From Candidatus Enterococcus stercoripullorum (GTDB lineage Bacteria; Bacillota; Bacilli; Lactobacillales; Enterococcaceae): a stretch of 64,000 bases of DNA. The translations under genes and the position numbers were made by a program. The stretch lies in assembly GCA_019120335.1 (NCBI GenBank), contig DWVH01000069.1:50215-114214 (forward strand), given 5' to 3'. How positions within the stretch are numbered: position 1 is the first letter of the stretch; each line of letters opens with the position of its first letter. This document shows, piece by piece, positions 33,474 through 42,876 of the stretch. Under the pieces are notes generated by a model, which saw only the letters and a program-made list of their open reading frames with translations, ran no database searches and was not told the DNA's origin.

Positions 33474-35804
33474 ATGCAAAGTAAAAAAGTTTCAGTAAGA
33501 GAATTAGTCGCATTTGTCCATAATGAAGAAAGCATTGATACTCGAAAACAAAGTAATCATACTGCGCTTGAAGGAAGTAAAATTCATCGTAAACTACAGC
33601 AATCAATGGATGAAAATTATCAATCGGAAGTATCCTTAAAAACTGTTTATCAAGGGAAACAATTTGATATTCAGTTAGAAGGTCGGTGTGACGGGATATG
33701 GCAAAAGGGAAATCAAATTATTATCGATGAAATCAAGACGGGTGAACTCACTTTTGAGCAATTAGAAGATGCGACGATCCAGTTATTTATGGCACAGGCA
33801 AAAATTTATGCTTACATTTATGCCTTGCAAGAACAGTTAGAAGAAGTTGTAGTGATGGTACGTTATTTTTGTACACAAGATGAAAAAATTGATGAATATC
33901 AAAATAAATGTAGTTTCGATGAATTAAATGATTATTATCAAGTAACAATGCAAGAATATGAAAAATGGCTCATATTCTTTGATAAATATCGACAAAATCG
34001 GCAAAAAAAGTTACAAGCATTACAATTTCCTTATAACAAATATCGAAAAGGACAACGTGAATTATCCATTGCAGTCTATCGTACATTATCTCAAGAAAAA
34101 TGTTTGTTTATGGAAGCACCCACGGGAACGGGAAAAACATTATCAACCCTTTTTCCTGCACTTAAAGCTATGGGAGAATACAATCAAGGACGAATTTTTT
34201 ATCTAACAGCCAAAACCATTACAAGACAAGTTGCTTTAGATACGATGAGGTTATTTGATGAGCAACAAAGTGGAATTAAAACGATTGAAATTTCAGCTAA
34301 AGAAAAAATTTGCTTCATGAATGAGTGTAAATGTAATCCGGATTATTGTCCTTTTGCAAAAAATTATTACCAAAAACAAAAATTAGCGATTTGGGATTTA
34401 TTAAATAATGGGCATTTCTATTCCCGTGAACAAATTAGTGAAGTTGCCAAAAAATATGAATGTTGTCCTTTTGAACTTAGTCTTGATTTAAGCCTGTATT
34501 CAGATGTCATTGTGTGTGATTATAATTATCTATTTGATCCACAAGTCTATCTGAAACGCTTTTTTGAATTACAAGAAACGGATAGCTATTTTCTTGTTGA
34601 TGAAGTGCATAATCTTATTTCAAGAGCAAGAGAAATGTATTCTAAAGCGTTAAGTTTGCAATTGATTAAAGATTTTAAAAAGTTTTTACCTAAACATCAT
34701 CGCAAACATCACAAAATGTTACAACAATTCATCGATTGTTGCGAGAAATCAAGAAAACTTTTAAAAGACCAAAACTATTTATTTCAAGCTGAGCTGCCTG
34801 ATGATTTAATTGATTTAGGTTATCGATGGAGTGAATATTTTCGAGATTTTTTACTTGAGTTAAAAGACGAAATTCCAACTTGGGTGCAAAATCTTTATTT
34901 TGATTTAATGAGTTTTTTAAAAATCTCGGAATATTATGATGACCATTTTTCGTTTTTAGTAGAATTGGTTAACCATGAGCTGCAATTTAAAATTTTCTGC
35001 TTGGATCCCGCTCACTTCATTAAGCAGAAGTTGGATTTTGGAAAGGGGAGTGTTTTGTTTTCAGCTACTTTATCACCTGTACAATACTATCAAAATTTAT
35101 TAGTAGGACATACAGACGATTTAACGTTTAGACAATCTAGTCCCTTTAATCAGAATCAATTTCAAGTCTTAGTAGCTGATTATCTACCAATGACTTATAA
35201 ATATCGTAGTCAAGTTGTAGATTCTTTATGTGAATTGATTAAAAAAGCGACGGATATCAAAGCGGGTAATTATTTTTGCTTTTTCCCTTCTTTTTCATAT
35301 ATGGAAGAAGTCTATCAGCGATATATCCAATTGTATCCAGAAGCTGAGGTACTCATACAAAGTCGTGAACTGAAAGATGTCGAGAAGGAAGCATTCTTGG
35401 CTAATTTTCAGGCACAAAATGAGCAGGTCATCCTCAGCTTTTGTGTATTAGGTGGTGTCTTTTCAGAAGGAATAGATCTAAAAAAGAACCGATTAATTGG
35501 TTCAATTATTGTTTCTGTAGGTTTGCCGCAAATTTCCAAAGAGCAAGAAGAATTAAAGAAATATTTTGATAAAAAAAATCAGCAAGGCTTTTATTATATC
35601 TATCAATTGCCAGGGTTCAATAAGATTATGCAGGCAGCAGGGAGGGTTATACGCACCGAAGAGGACCGAGGAGTGGTTTTGTTAATTGATCAACGTTTTA
35701 GCCGTAAAGATTATATGCAATTGTATCCTACTCATTGGTCAAAAGGTGTTGTCGTGCATGATTTAAATAGTGTGTTAAATCAGTTAAAACAATTTTGGCA
35801 TTAA
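33474..35804 (+). CDS. RecB-type nuclease/XPD-like Fe-S helicase fusion
   Basis: A 776-residue protein with two parts. The N-terminal ~180 residues look like a PD-(D/E)XK nuclease of the RecB/Cas4 type: EGSKIHRKL, GRCDGIWQKG, IIIDEIKTG (D...ExK) and QAKIYAYIYA (QxxxY). The rest is a superfamily 2 DinG/XPD helicase: Walker A APTGTGKT (about residue 215), four cysteines for a 4Fe-4S cluster (KICFMNECKCNPDYC... and ECCPF, about 280-330), DEVH box VDEVHNL, and C-terminal AAGRVIRTEEDRG. It probably unwinds and trims DNA in repair. It stands alone between two terminators. Confidence 0.88.
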   Translation: MQSKKVSVRELVAFVHNEESIDTRKQSNHTALEGSKIHRKLQQSMDENYQSEVSLKTVYQGKQFDIQLEGRCDGIWQKGNQIIIDEIKTGELTFEQLEDATIQLFMAQAKIYAYIYALQEQLEEVVVMVRYFCTQDEKIDEYQNKCSFDELNDYYQVTMQEYEKWLIFFDKYRQNRQKKLQALQFPYNKYRKGQRELSIAVYRTLSQEKCLFMEAPTGTGKTLSTLFPALKAMGEYNQGRIFYLTAKTITRQVALDTMRLFDEQQSGIKTIEISAKEKICFMNECKCNPDYCPFAKNYYQKQKLAIWDLLNNGHFYSREQISEVAKKYECCPFELSLDLSLYSDVIVCDYNYLFDPQVYLKRFFELQETDSYFLVDEVHNLISRAREMYSKALSLQLIKDFKKFLPKHHRKHHKMLQQFIDCCEKSRKLLKDQNYLFQAELPDDLIDLGYRWSEYFRDFLLELKDEIPTWVQNLYFDLMSFLKISEYYDDHFSFLVELVNHELQFKIFCLDPAHFIKQKLDFGKGSVLFSATLSPVQYYQNLLVGHTDDLTFRQSSPFNQNQFQVLVADYLPMTYKYRSQVVDSLCELIKKATDIKAGNYFCFFPSFSYMEEVYQRYIQLYPEAEVLIQSRELKDVEKEAFLANFQAQNEQVILSFCVLGGVFSEGIDLKKNRLIGSIIVSVGLPQISKEQEELKKYFDKKNQQGFYYIYQLPGFNKIMQAAGRVIRTEEDRGVVLLIDQRFSRKDYMQLYPTHWSKGVVVHDLNSVLNQLKQFWH

Positions 35805-35807
35805 AAG

Positions 35808-35852
35808 ACGCGCAACAGTACGAATGATGGCTAGACTGTTGCGCGTTTCTTT
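35808..35852. terminator. intrinsic terminator between helicase and tetR genes
   Basis: ACGCGCAACAGT pairs perfectly with ACTGTTGCGCGT, followed by TTTCTTT; a short A-run precedes it for the minus strand. Confidence 0.85.
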
Positions 35853-36456
35853 ATGCTTTGATTTGAATACCTAACACTTTTAAATGATTGCTACCGACTA
35901 GTTTAATGATTAATTGTGCCATTTGTTTTGGAGAAAAACTAATTTCTTGATTAATCCACCAGTGTAAACTTGCCATAAAGGTCGAACTCATGTATTCGAT
36001 AATAAAATCAATAGGAACGATAAAGTCTTTTTCCCTAATTTCAACTTGGTCAAAAATATTGGCATAAGTTGAACGAAGGATTTGACTGATTTGTTTACGT
36101 AATTGTTCATTACCGTGCGCATTTAGGACTGTTTTAAAAAAGACGCGATTTTCTTGGGTTTTCTCAAAAATATGTGTAATAATTTGCTCAATGGCATGTA
36201 ATTGTAATTGATTGGTTCTACCAAGTTGGGCAGGAGCCAAAACCATCATAAATTGCTCAACCGCTTCTTTAAAAATATAATCATAGACATCTTGTTTGTC
36301 TTTAAAATGAGCGTAAAAGGTTGCACGATTAATCATCGCTTGGTTAGCAATGTCTGAAACTGTAACGCGTTCATAGCCTTTTTCCTCAACGAGATTAATA
36401 AGAGCTTCTAAAATCATTTTTCTTGTTCTTTTCGTACGTAAATCTTCTTTTTTCAA
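35851..36456 (-). CDS. TetR-family regulator
   Basis: A roughly 201-residue TetR-type regulator. The DNA-binding helix-turn-helix is RKMILEALINLVEEKGYERVTVSDIANQAMINRATFYAHFKDKQDVYDYIF, followed by a helical ligand-binding domain. TTG at 36456 has GGTGAG 7 bases upstream and is the likely start; longer readings from ATG 36477 or TTG 36492 reach into the truncated activase gene. The large deletion next to it has brought that stump to within 25 bases, so the regulator's normal promoter and divergent target are gone or altered. Confidence 0.83.
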   Translation of the reverse strand: MKKEDLRTKRTRKMILEALINLVEEKGYERVTVSDIANQAMINRATFYAHFKDKQDVYDYIFKEAVEQFMMVLAPAQLGRTNQLQLHAIEQIITHIFEKTQENRVFFKTVLNAHGNEQLRKQISQILRSTYANIFDQVEIREKDFIVPIDFIIEYMSSTFMASLHWWINQEISFSPKQMAQLIIKLVGSNHLKVLGIQIKA

Positions 36457-36480
36457 TCTATTCTCACCAAATTTCATTTT

Positions 36481-37458
36481 ATGTTGACGCAAACAGGTGG
36501 TGATTGTCGCGCTACGAATTATATTCCGTTATTGAGAAAAGCTTTAAGTGATGCTGGTTTTGCTCAAATTCCTGTTATCTCACTATCAATGGGCAATAAA
36601 GGCGTGGAATCCTCTCCAGGCTTTAAATTAACGATTCCACTTGTCAAACGAATTGCGCTTGCTGCGATGTATGGTGATTTATTCGAACGTGTGGTATATC
36701 GTACAAGACCTTATGAAAAAAATCAAGGTGAAGTCAATCGCTGGTATGAACATTACTTAGAAATTGCTAAAGAAGATGTTCGTAAGGGTTCATTTTCAAT
36801 GTTTAATCATCATATGAAACAAATTATTCGCACTTTTGATCAAATTGAACTTCTAGATATTGTAAAACCGCGTGTTGGTGTCGTGGGGGGAATCTTAGTG
36901 AAGTATTCTCCAATTGCGAATAATAATATTATCGAATTGCTAGAATCAGAAGGGGCTGAAGCAGTTGTTCCTGATTTGATTGGCTTTATGAATTATTCTT
37001 TATACAATCAAGTTTGGCGCAGTAAGCATCTTGGTCAAAGTAAACAGGCACAATATTTGTCTAGTTTAGCTCTTAAAATTATTGAAGAGTTAGAAAAACC
37101 AATGCATAAAGAGTTAGAGAAGTCTCAACGATTTGAAGGTATTGCTTCGATTAAACATCTAGCACAATCGACGCAAGAGTACATCTCGATTGGTAGTCAT
37201 ACAGGAGAAGGTTGGTTCTTAACAGGCGAAATGATTCATCTGTTAAAATCAGGTGTGGATAATATCATTTGCATGCAACCATTTGGCTGTTTACCAAATC
37301 ATGTCGTAGGTAAGGGGATGCTTAAAACCTTACGTGAATCTTTCCCGAATGCAAATATTACAGCAATTGACTATGATCCGGGAATATCGATTGTGAATCA
37401 ATTAAATCGTATTCGTCTAATGTTATCAACTGCCAAGAAAAATTTACAAAAAGTGTAA
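36481..37458 (+). pseudogene. C-terminal stump of 2-hydroxyacyl-CoA dehydratase activase
   Basis: Only about 325 codons remain of a protein that is usually about 1400 residues: a fused activator (BcrAD/BadFG ATPase) and dehydratase-like protein. LTQTGGDCRATNYIPLLRKALSDAGFAQIPVISLSMG and GVVGGILVKYSPIANNNI match the C-terminal HgdB-like part. There is no ribosome-binding site, and the homology begins abruptly at the first codons, directly against the 5' end of the divergent tetR gene. About 1,080 N-terminal codons and the intergenic region are therefore missing. The remaining frame is undamaged, so the deletion may be recent. Confidence 0.8.
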
Positions 37459-37463
37459 TAGTT

Positions 37464-37506
37464 ATCATGCAGTCTAGTACTAATCATTAGGCTGCATGAT
37501 TTCTTT
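37464..37506 (+). terminator. intrinsic terminator after the activase stump
   Basis: ATCATGCAGTCTA (37464-37476) pairs with TAGGCTGCATGAT (37488-37500), followed by TTCTTT. Confidence 0.82.
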
Positions 37507-37529
37507 AACGCGCGTGCATTTTTTAACTA

Positions 37530-37559
37530 TTGCCAAACAGCTAGAATCATTGGTATAAT
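37530..37559 (+). promoter_or_regulatory. lepA promoter
   Basis: TTGCCA (37530-37535), 18-bp spacer and TATAAT (37554-37559). Confidence 0.75.
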
Positions 37560-37594
37560 AAAAAGACTGAAAAAAAGATGTGAGGAAGAAAAAC

Positions 37595-39433
37595 ATGCAT
37601 ACGATTGAAGAAATGAAAAAACGCCAAGAGATGATTCGTAATTTTTCAATCATCGCCCATATCGACCACGGGAAATCTACCTTGGCAGACCGTATTTTAG
37701 AAAAAACAAATACTGTATCTTCTCGTGAAATGCAAGATCAGTTGCTTGATTCAATGGATCTTGAACGTGAACGAGGCATTACGATTAAGTTAAATGCTGT
37801 TGAATTGAATTATACTGCTAAAGATGGCAAAACATATATTTTTCATTTAATCGACACACCGGGGCATGTCGATTTTACCTATGAAGTATCACGTAGTTTA
37901 GCAGCCTGTGAAGGGGCAGTTTTAGTGGTTGATGCAGCACAGGGGATTGAAGCCCAAACATTAGCAAATGTTTATCTAGCTATTGATAATGATTTAGAAA
38001 TATTGCCAGTGATTAATAAAATTGATTTGCCAGCTGCTGATCCCGAGCGTGTTCGTACTGAAATAGAAGATGTAATTGGCATTGATGCTTCTGAAGCGGT
38101 ATTAGCAAGCGCCAAAGCAGGGATTGGTATTGAAGAAATTTTAGAGCAAATTGTGGAATATGTACCTGCGCCAACTGGGGATATCGATGCACCATTGAAG
38201 GCCTTAATTTTTGACTCAGTTTATGATTCTTATCGTGGGGTTGTATTGAATGTGCGGATTATGGATGGGATGGTTAAACCTGGCGATAAAATCCAATTAA
38301 TGAGTAATGGTAAAACATTTGAAGTGACTGAAGTAGGTGTCTTTTCTCCAAAGGCTATCCAACGTGATTACTTAATGGTGGGTGATGTAGGTTATATTAC
38401 TGCTTCAATTAAGACCGTTCAAGATACACGTGTAGGGGATACGATTACCTTAGCCAATAATCCAGCAAGTGAACCTTTAGAAGGATATCGCCAAATGAAT
38501 CCAATGGTTTATTGTGGATTATACCCAATTGATACCTCTCGTTATAATGATTTGCGTGAAGCTTTAGAAAAACTACAATTAAATGATGCGGCCTTACAAT
38601 TTGAACCAGAAACCTCTCAAGCTTTAGGTTTTGGTTTTCGTTGCGGCTTCTTAGGATTATTGCATATGGATGTGGTGCAAGAACGTTTAGAACGAGAATT
38701 TAACTTAGAATTAATCACCACAGCACCATCAGTTATTTATAATGTTTATTTAACTGATGGCACGATGATTACAGTAGACAACCCAGCAGATTTTCCAGAA
38801 CAAGTGAAAATTGATCGTGTAGAAGAGCCGTATGTTAAAGCGCAAATTATGGTACCAAACGATTATGTCGGTGCAGTAATGGAGCTCTCTCAACGAAAAC
38901 GCGGTGATTTTGTGACGATGGATTATTTAGATGATTACCGAGTAAATGTTGTTTATGAAATTCCATTATCTGAAATTGTTTTTGATTTCTTTGATAAGTT
39001 GAAATCAAGTACAAAAGGTTATGCTTCACTTGATTATGAAATGGCTGGTTATCGTGCAAGTCGTCTGGTTAAGATGGATATCTTATTGAACGGTGAAAAA
39101 GTGGATGCGCTAAGCTTTATTGTGCATCGTGAATTTGCTTATGAACGTGGTAAATTAATTGTTGAAAAATTGAAGAAATTAATTCCTCGTCAACAATTTG
39201 AGGTGCCAATTCAAGCTGCAATTGGTCAAAAAATTGTCGCTCGAACCGATATCAAGGCTTTACGTAAGAATGTCTTAGCTAAATGTTATGGTGGGGATGT
39301 TTCGCGTAAACGTAAACTGCTTGAAAAACAAAAAGAAGGTAAAAAACGCATGAAACAAATCGGTTCTGTGGAAGTACCTCAAGAAGCATTTATGGCAGTT
39401 CTTAAAACAGACGATGAAGATAATAAAAAATAG
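37595..39433 (+). CDS. lepA: elongation factor 4 (LepA)
   Basis: A 612-residue translational GTPase that acts on stalled ribosomes or in initiation-related quality control. G1 is [10 protein letters not shown]2 covers [10 protein letters not shown]3 is [11 protein letters not shown], and G4 is NKIDLP. EF-G-like domains II and III and the LepA-specific C-terminal domain ([25 protein letters not shown]) are complete. GAGGAAG lies upstream of ATG 37595; the frame is open from 37580 through the ribosome-binding site. It is a single-gene unit with promoter and terminator. Confidence 0.95.
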   Translation: MHTIEEMKKRQEMIRNFSIIAHIDHGKSTLADRILEKTNTVSSREMQDQLLDSMDLERERGITIKLNAVELNYTAKDGKTYIFHLIDTPGHVDFTYEVSRSLAACEGAVLVVDAAQGIEAQTLANVYLAIDNDLEILPVINKIDLPAADPERVRTEIEDVIGIDASEAVLASAKAGIGIEEILEQIVEYVPAPTGDIDAPLKALIFDSVYDSYRGVVLNVRIMDGMVKPGDKIQLMSNGKTFEVTEVGVFSPKAIQRDYLMVGDVGYITASIKTVQDTRVGDTITLANNPASEPLEGYRQMNPMVYCGLYPIDTSRYNDLREALEKLQLNDAALQFEPETSQALGFGFRCGFLGLLHMDVVQERLEREFNLELITTAPSVIYNVYLTDGTMITVDNPADFPEQVKIDRVEEPYVKAQIMVPNDYVGAVMELSQRKRGDFVTMDYLDDYRVNVVYEIPLSEIVFDFFDKLKSSTKGYASLDYEMAGYRASRLVKMDILLNGEKVDALSFIVHREFAYERGKLIVEKLKKLIPRQQFEVPIQAAIGQKIVARTDIKALRKNVLAKCYGGDVSRKRKLLEKQKEGKKRMKQIGSVEVPQEAFMAVLKTDDEDNKK

Positions 39434-39438
39434 TAAAG

Positions 39439-39473
39439 AACATAGGCGATTGGTTATTTCGCCTGTGTTTTTT
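39439..39473 (+). terminator. intrinsic terminator of lepA
   Basis: AACATAGGCGA (39439-39449) pairs with TCGCCTGTGTT (39459-39469), followed by Ts; a TATAAT for the next gene follows at 39476-39481. Confidence 0.82.
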
Positions 39474-39503
39474 GCTATAATTTAATAAAAAGTGGTGAAA
39501 GCA

Positions 39504-40124
39504 ATGAACCAAGAAGAGAAATGGCTGAAGTGGGCGATGGAAATTCAAGCAATTGCCCAAACTGGTTTATGGTATGGTAAAGACGAGTTTGATAAAGAAC
39601 GCTATACTAGATTAAGAGAATTATCTGTAGAAATACTATCTGAGTATACCGAAGTTTCAGAAGAAAAAGTTTATGACTTATTTTGCACGGAGTTTGGCTA
39701 TCAAACCCCGAAATTAGACACCCGAGCAGCTATCTTTAAAGATGAAAAAATATTATTAGTTCAGGAAAAGGACGGTCGTTGGTCACTTCCGGGTGGTTGG
39801 GTGGATTTTGATTTGTCCATTCGCGAAAATACAATCAAAGAAGTCAAAGAAGAAGCAGGGCTAGAGGTCGAATGTCAAAAATTAATCGCACTTCATGACC
39901 GTAAAAAACATAACTTGCCAATATATCCGTACAATATTTGCAAGGTGTTCGTATTATGTAAACTAATTGGCGGTCAATTCCAGGAAAATAGTGAAACCCT
40001 GGGCTATCAATATTTTGCGTTAGATGAACTTCCAGAATTATCAGGTGCTAAAAATACGGCAGAACAGATTGCGCTTTGTTTTCAAGCTAAAAATGATCCG
40101 AACTGGAAAGTTGTGTTTGATTAA
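39504..40124 (+). CDS. Nudix hydrolase with N-terminal helical domain
   Basis: A 206-residue Nudix-family pyrophosphohydrolase. The N-terminal ~65 residues (EEKWLKWAMEIQAIAQTGLWYGKDEFDKERY) are the helical domain found in ADP-ribose pyrophosphatase-like relatives such as YjhB. The Nudix box is GGWVDFDLSIRENTIKEVKEEAGLEV, complete with the metal-binding REVKEEAG-type core. The substrate could be ADP-ribose or another nucleoside diphosphate derivative. ATG 39504 with GGTGA upstream is preferred over GTG 39492. The stop overlaps the ATG of the GNAT gene (TAATG), so the two are translationally coupled. Confidence 0.87.
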   Translation: MNQEEKWLKWAMEIQAIAQTGLWYGKDEFDKERYTRLRELSVEILSEYTEVSEEKVYDLFCTEFGYQTPKLDTRAAIFKDEKILLVQEKDGRWSLPGGWVDFDLSIRENTIKEVKEEAGLEVECQKLIALHDRKKHNLPIYPYNICKVFVLCKLIGGQFQENSETLGYQYFALDELPELSGAKNTAEQIALCFQAKNDPNWKVVFD

Positions 40125-40642
40125 TGAACGAGCAAATATCCTTAAGAATGTTGCAGCCTAATGATGAAGAGATATTATATTTGCTTGTGAAAGAGAATAA
40201 AGCGCAATTCATTCAATGGTTAGATTGGGCAGCGATGATTCAAAATCGTGCCGACTTTACGCAATTTTTTCGCTATTATCAAACTCAGATGAAAGAACAC
40301 CTAATGGAAGTTCAAGTTATTTGCTATCAAAAGCAAGTTATTGGTATTGTTGAGGCGCATGAAATCAATTATTCGTTGCAATCAGCCTATTTAAGTTATT
40401 GGCTAGATCGAAAGTTTCAACAAAAAGGGATTATGTCCAAAGCAATTAGCGACTTTTTAGTTTATTTGTATTCAGCTAGATCCCTGAAACATTTCTTTCT
40501 TGTAATTAATTGTCAAAATACACGTAGTATCCGTTTAGCACAGAAATTAGGTTTTCATTTAGAAGGATATGCGAGTGAGTTTCAATTTGAGGCGCAATTT
40601 TTACCCGATTCCTATTTTTTCCATTTGAATTATCAACCATAA
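40124..40642 (+). CDS. GNAT N-acetyltransferase (RimJ/RimL-like)
   Basis: A 172-residue acetyl-CoA-dependent acetyltransferase. ISLRMLQPNDEEILYLLVKENK is the usual beginning, SYWLDRKFQQKGIMSKAISDFLVYLY carries the acetyl-CoA-binding loop (Q-x-x-G-I-M), and NTRSIRLAQKLGFHLEGYASEF is the typical C-terminal part of RimJ/RimL-type enzymes, which modify protein N-termini or small amines. The target is unknown. It overlaps the Nudix gene by one base and ends at a terminator shared with the converging CmpB-type gene. Confidence 0.87.
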   Translation: MNEQISLRMLQPNDEEILYLLVKENKAQFIQWLDWAAMIQNRADFTQFFRYYQTQMKEHLMEVQVICYQKQVIGIVEAHEINYSLQSAYLSYWLDRKFQQKGIMSKAISDFLVYLYSARSLKHFFLVINCQNTRSIRLAQKLGFHLEGYASEFQFEAQFLPDSYFFHLNYQP

Positions 40643-40646
40643 AATT

Positions 40647-40680
40647 AAAGCAGTGTCGCAAATTTACAACACCGCTTTTT
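40647..40680. terminator. intrinsic terminator between converging genes
   Basis: AAAGC(A)GTGT pairs with ACAC(C)GCTTT, with Ts after; AT-rich flanks allow use from both sides. Confidence 0.65.
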
Positions 40681-40683
40681 AGG

Positions 40684-41448
40684 TTACTTGTTAAAATATC
40701 GCAAAATGTCTTTAATATATTGTGTACTAGATTCGTCTTTCAGTTTTTTGAATTTCATATGTGGGAAAGATTGAAATAGACGCTTTTCTTGGAAGTTGAG
40801 TTTTGGCATTTCACGTTTCGTTTCATCGAATAAGAGATGAGATAATTTTTCAGTATCTTGTCTAAATAAGCTGAATTCTTTGCCAAGCTCTTGTTTTTTG
40901 CTTTCCATTTTTTCGTTAATTTCCTTAACTGCTTTTGTAAAGCTAGCAAGATTAGCTAAAGTATAACCCAAATCGCAGGATGTAATTGCGATTAAGAGAA
41001 CAGGAAGAAATATTGAACATTTTTGATAGGCTAATAATGCATGATCCAACATCCAAGGCTGGACAATTTTGACAATAAATACACAACAAATTCCCCAAAA
41101 TATAGAAACAGGGACCGCAACTCTACCATTAATATTTAAAGGAACATCGTTGTAATCCCACAATGATAATGAAAATAATTTTTCTAGCAAGAAACTTGTC
41201 ACATATTCCAATAAACTAACTAAGATTGCTGAAACGAAAAATAAGACGAAAATATTTTTCTGATAAGGGTCAACTAAATAGAGCACCCCTAGAATACCAA
41301 ACCCATAAATTGGTGTTATGGGACCTAATAAAAATCCACGATAAACAAAATGACGAGCATTGAGAGAACAGTAAATTGTTTCCCAAAGCCAGCCGATAAA
41401 AGAATAGGCAAAGAATAATAAAACAACAATAGCAAATGTTTCAATCAT
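40684..41448 (-). CDS. CmpB-type putative transporter permease
   Basis: A 254-residue membrane protein of the family named ABC-transporter type IV (CmpB, PF06541), of unknown substrate. Family marks are AYSFIGWLWETIYCSL near the start, RGFLLGPITPIYGFG and LEYVTSFLLEKLFSLSLWDYNDVPLNINGRVAVPVS. About five to six hydrophobic helices occupy the first 170 residues; the last 85 are charged and coiled-coil-like. No ATPase partner is nearby, so an ABC-type role is uncertain. Confidence 0.85.
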   Translation of the reverse strand: MIETFAIVVLLFFAYSFIGWLWETIYCSLNARHFVYRGFLLGPITPIYGFGILGVLYLVDPYQKNIFVLFFVSAILVSLLEYVTSFLLEKLFSLSLWDYNDVPLNINGRVAVPVSIFWGICCVFIVKIVQPWMLDHALLAYQKCSIFLPVLLIAITSCDLGYTLANLASFTKAVKEINEKMESKKQELGKEFSLFRQDTEKLSHLLFDETKREMPKLNFQEKRLFQSFPHMKFKKLKDESSTQYIKDILRYFNK

Positions 41449-41683
41449 TCACTAATACCTCCATTCATTTTTATTCATATTTAACTCTATGATAATATAA
41501 AAAATGTGAATTGTGTAGATAATATACAATATTATAACGATATACTAAAAAACAAAAATAATAAATATGAGCTAATAAGTAAAGGTTTAGGTTTCCATAG
41601 TGATTATTTTATTTAACAGATAACAAATTTTGTGCTAAAATAATCTTGAGAGGCCAGAGATGATTAAAAGGAAGGTGATTCAT

Positions 41684-41944
41684 ATGCAATATCCAGTTAA
41701 CCAATTTTCAGAGTATTCGATTACTAGTGCGAATGAACCAACTTCTCCTGATGCAGTACGGTATTATGAATGGAATGACTTTTCGTTCAATAAAGTAAAT
41801 AAAACAAGATGGAATAATGTAGAGTTTATTGATTATTTTGAGTTAGTGAATCAAGTAGATAATCCAATCCAGCAATCTCCAGATGATTATTTTATACAAA
41901 TCTTACGTGCGTTACAGCAGAAGAATAAACGGAAAATTTTTTAA
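41684..41944 (+). CDS. hypothetical protein, 86 aa
   Basis: I do not recognise this protein. It is an 86-residue soluble polypeptide rich in Asn, Tyr, Gln and Pro (QYPVNQFSEYSITSANEPTSPDAVRYYEWNDFSF). A strong GGAAGGTGA ribosome-binding site lies upstream of ATG 41684, better than ATG 41660, and a terminator follows. The 41449-41659 region before it is AT-rich with no other feature. The gene sits just before the decayed efflux locus but has an intact frame and good signals, so it is probably expressed. Confidence 0.65.
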   Translation: MQYPVNQFSEYSITSANEPTSPDAVRYYEWNDFSFNKVNKTRWNNVEFIDYFELVNQVDNPIQQSPDDYFIQILRALQQKNKRKIF

Positions 41945-41952
41945 TTGAAAAG

Positions 41953-42000
41953 AAACCTCCAAGAATGATGTAGGGAATGCATTCTTGGAGGTTTTGTTTA
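41953..42000. terminator. intrinsic terminator
   Basis: AAACCTCCAAGAAT (41953-41966) pairs perfectly with ATTCTTGGAGGTTT (41981-41994), followed by TGTTTATTTTT. Confidence 0.88.
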
Positions 42001-42715
42001 TTTTTCATTTTTTACTTTTTGAATGATTTCAGCGATGACTTTTGCTTGATATTCTTTTTGGAATTTTTCACTTAATTGTTTTTGGGCCACTTCATTCATT
42101 TGCGGATTAGTTAGGATTGTTTCTTTCATTTTTTTTCATGACATATGCCTGGCCTTCTATAGCCATTTGTGCTTGATTCTTTTTTACTTGTTCTTCTAGG
42201 GATTTTGCTTGTTTGACACTTAAAGTTACCCAAGAAGTAGGTAAGTTAAATTCGTTTGTCTGTCTTATGTATTCATGGTTATTATCCGCGATATTAAATA
42301 GAAATTGATAAAAGCTATTTTTATAGATCCATTGTTTTCTCATATTAATCAGATAGGCTTTAGTGCCATCTATGGTTTTAACAACATTTTTTACCTTATT
42401 TGTATCTGTTGCTTTGGGTTTATTTTGTTGTTCATCTGTACGATAGAGATAAATTTTTTCAGTTCCATCACCTAAATCTTGATATAACAAGATCGGTATC
42501 TGGTTTTATGCCACGGATGAGTGTAATTCGACTTTTTTGGTGATTACTTCTTGTTTCATACCAAAGTGATGGGTGATATTAAGCGTTACTAAAGTTAAGG
42601 AAGCAATAAAAATAAAGCCAAAGATAAAAGATAGTCCAGTTTGCCATTTTCTAGATGCAAAGACATTGCTTATGGCGAAGAGCACAACACTTAAGACTAA
42701 TAAAATAAGTGGTAT
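41998..42715 (-). pseudogene. DUF4811 membrane protein gene, broken
   Basis: On the minus strand the region reads as a DUF4811-type protein of about 235 residues with three defects. The start codon is ATA (42713-42715) where TAATG overlap with the upstream MFS stop would be expected. An in-frame TAA lies at 42506-42508 (...HSSVA*NQIPILLYQDLG). One extra A in an eight-A run (42128-42135) shifts the frame; without it the protein continues MKKMKETILTNPQMNEVAQKQLSEKFQ to a stop at 41998. Intact homologues have an N-terminal pair of hydrophobic helices, still readable here, and lie downstream of a drug-efflux MFS gene. Confidence 0.82.
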
Positions 42716-42876
42716 TATTTTTCTCCTCCTTGTACATAGTTTTCCTTTTTAGCTAATGTAAAAGTAATTAACCAACCGATGAAGCCAAAGATGACCGCTA
42801 CTAAGAAAGCTGCGTGATATCCCGAGAGTGTAGCGTTGATAGCTTGATCTTTATAAGCTAGAGGTGTTGTTTCTAA
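42715..42876 (-). pseudogene. C-terminal remnant of DHA2-type MFS drug transporter
   Basis: The minus strand encodes only about 53 C-terminal residues of a 14-helix multidrug MFS pump: TTPLAYKDQAINATLSGYHAAFLVAVIFGFIG and FTLAKKENYVQGGEK, then stop. Upstream of the Leu-Glu-Thr-Thr junction (42871-42876) the frame meets a stop at 42877-42879 and unrelated AT-rich sequence, so about 400 codons have been deleted. Intact relatives are QacA/EmrB/LmrB-type exporters, which are followed by a DUF4811 gene in enterococci. Confidence 0.7.

Noticed and set aside
36457..36492. Longer N-terminus for the TetR regulator
   Set aside because: It reads into the activase stump and lacks a ribosome-binding site, whereas TTG 36456 has GGTGAG in place.
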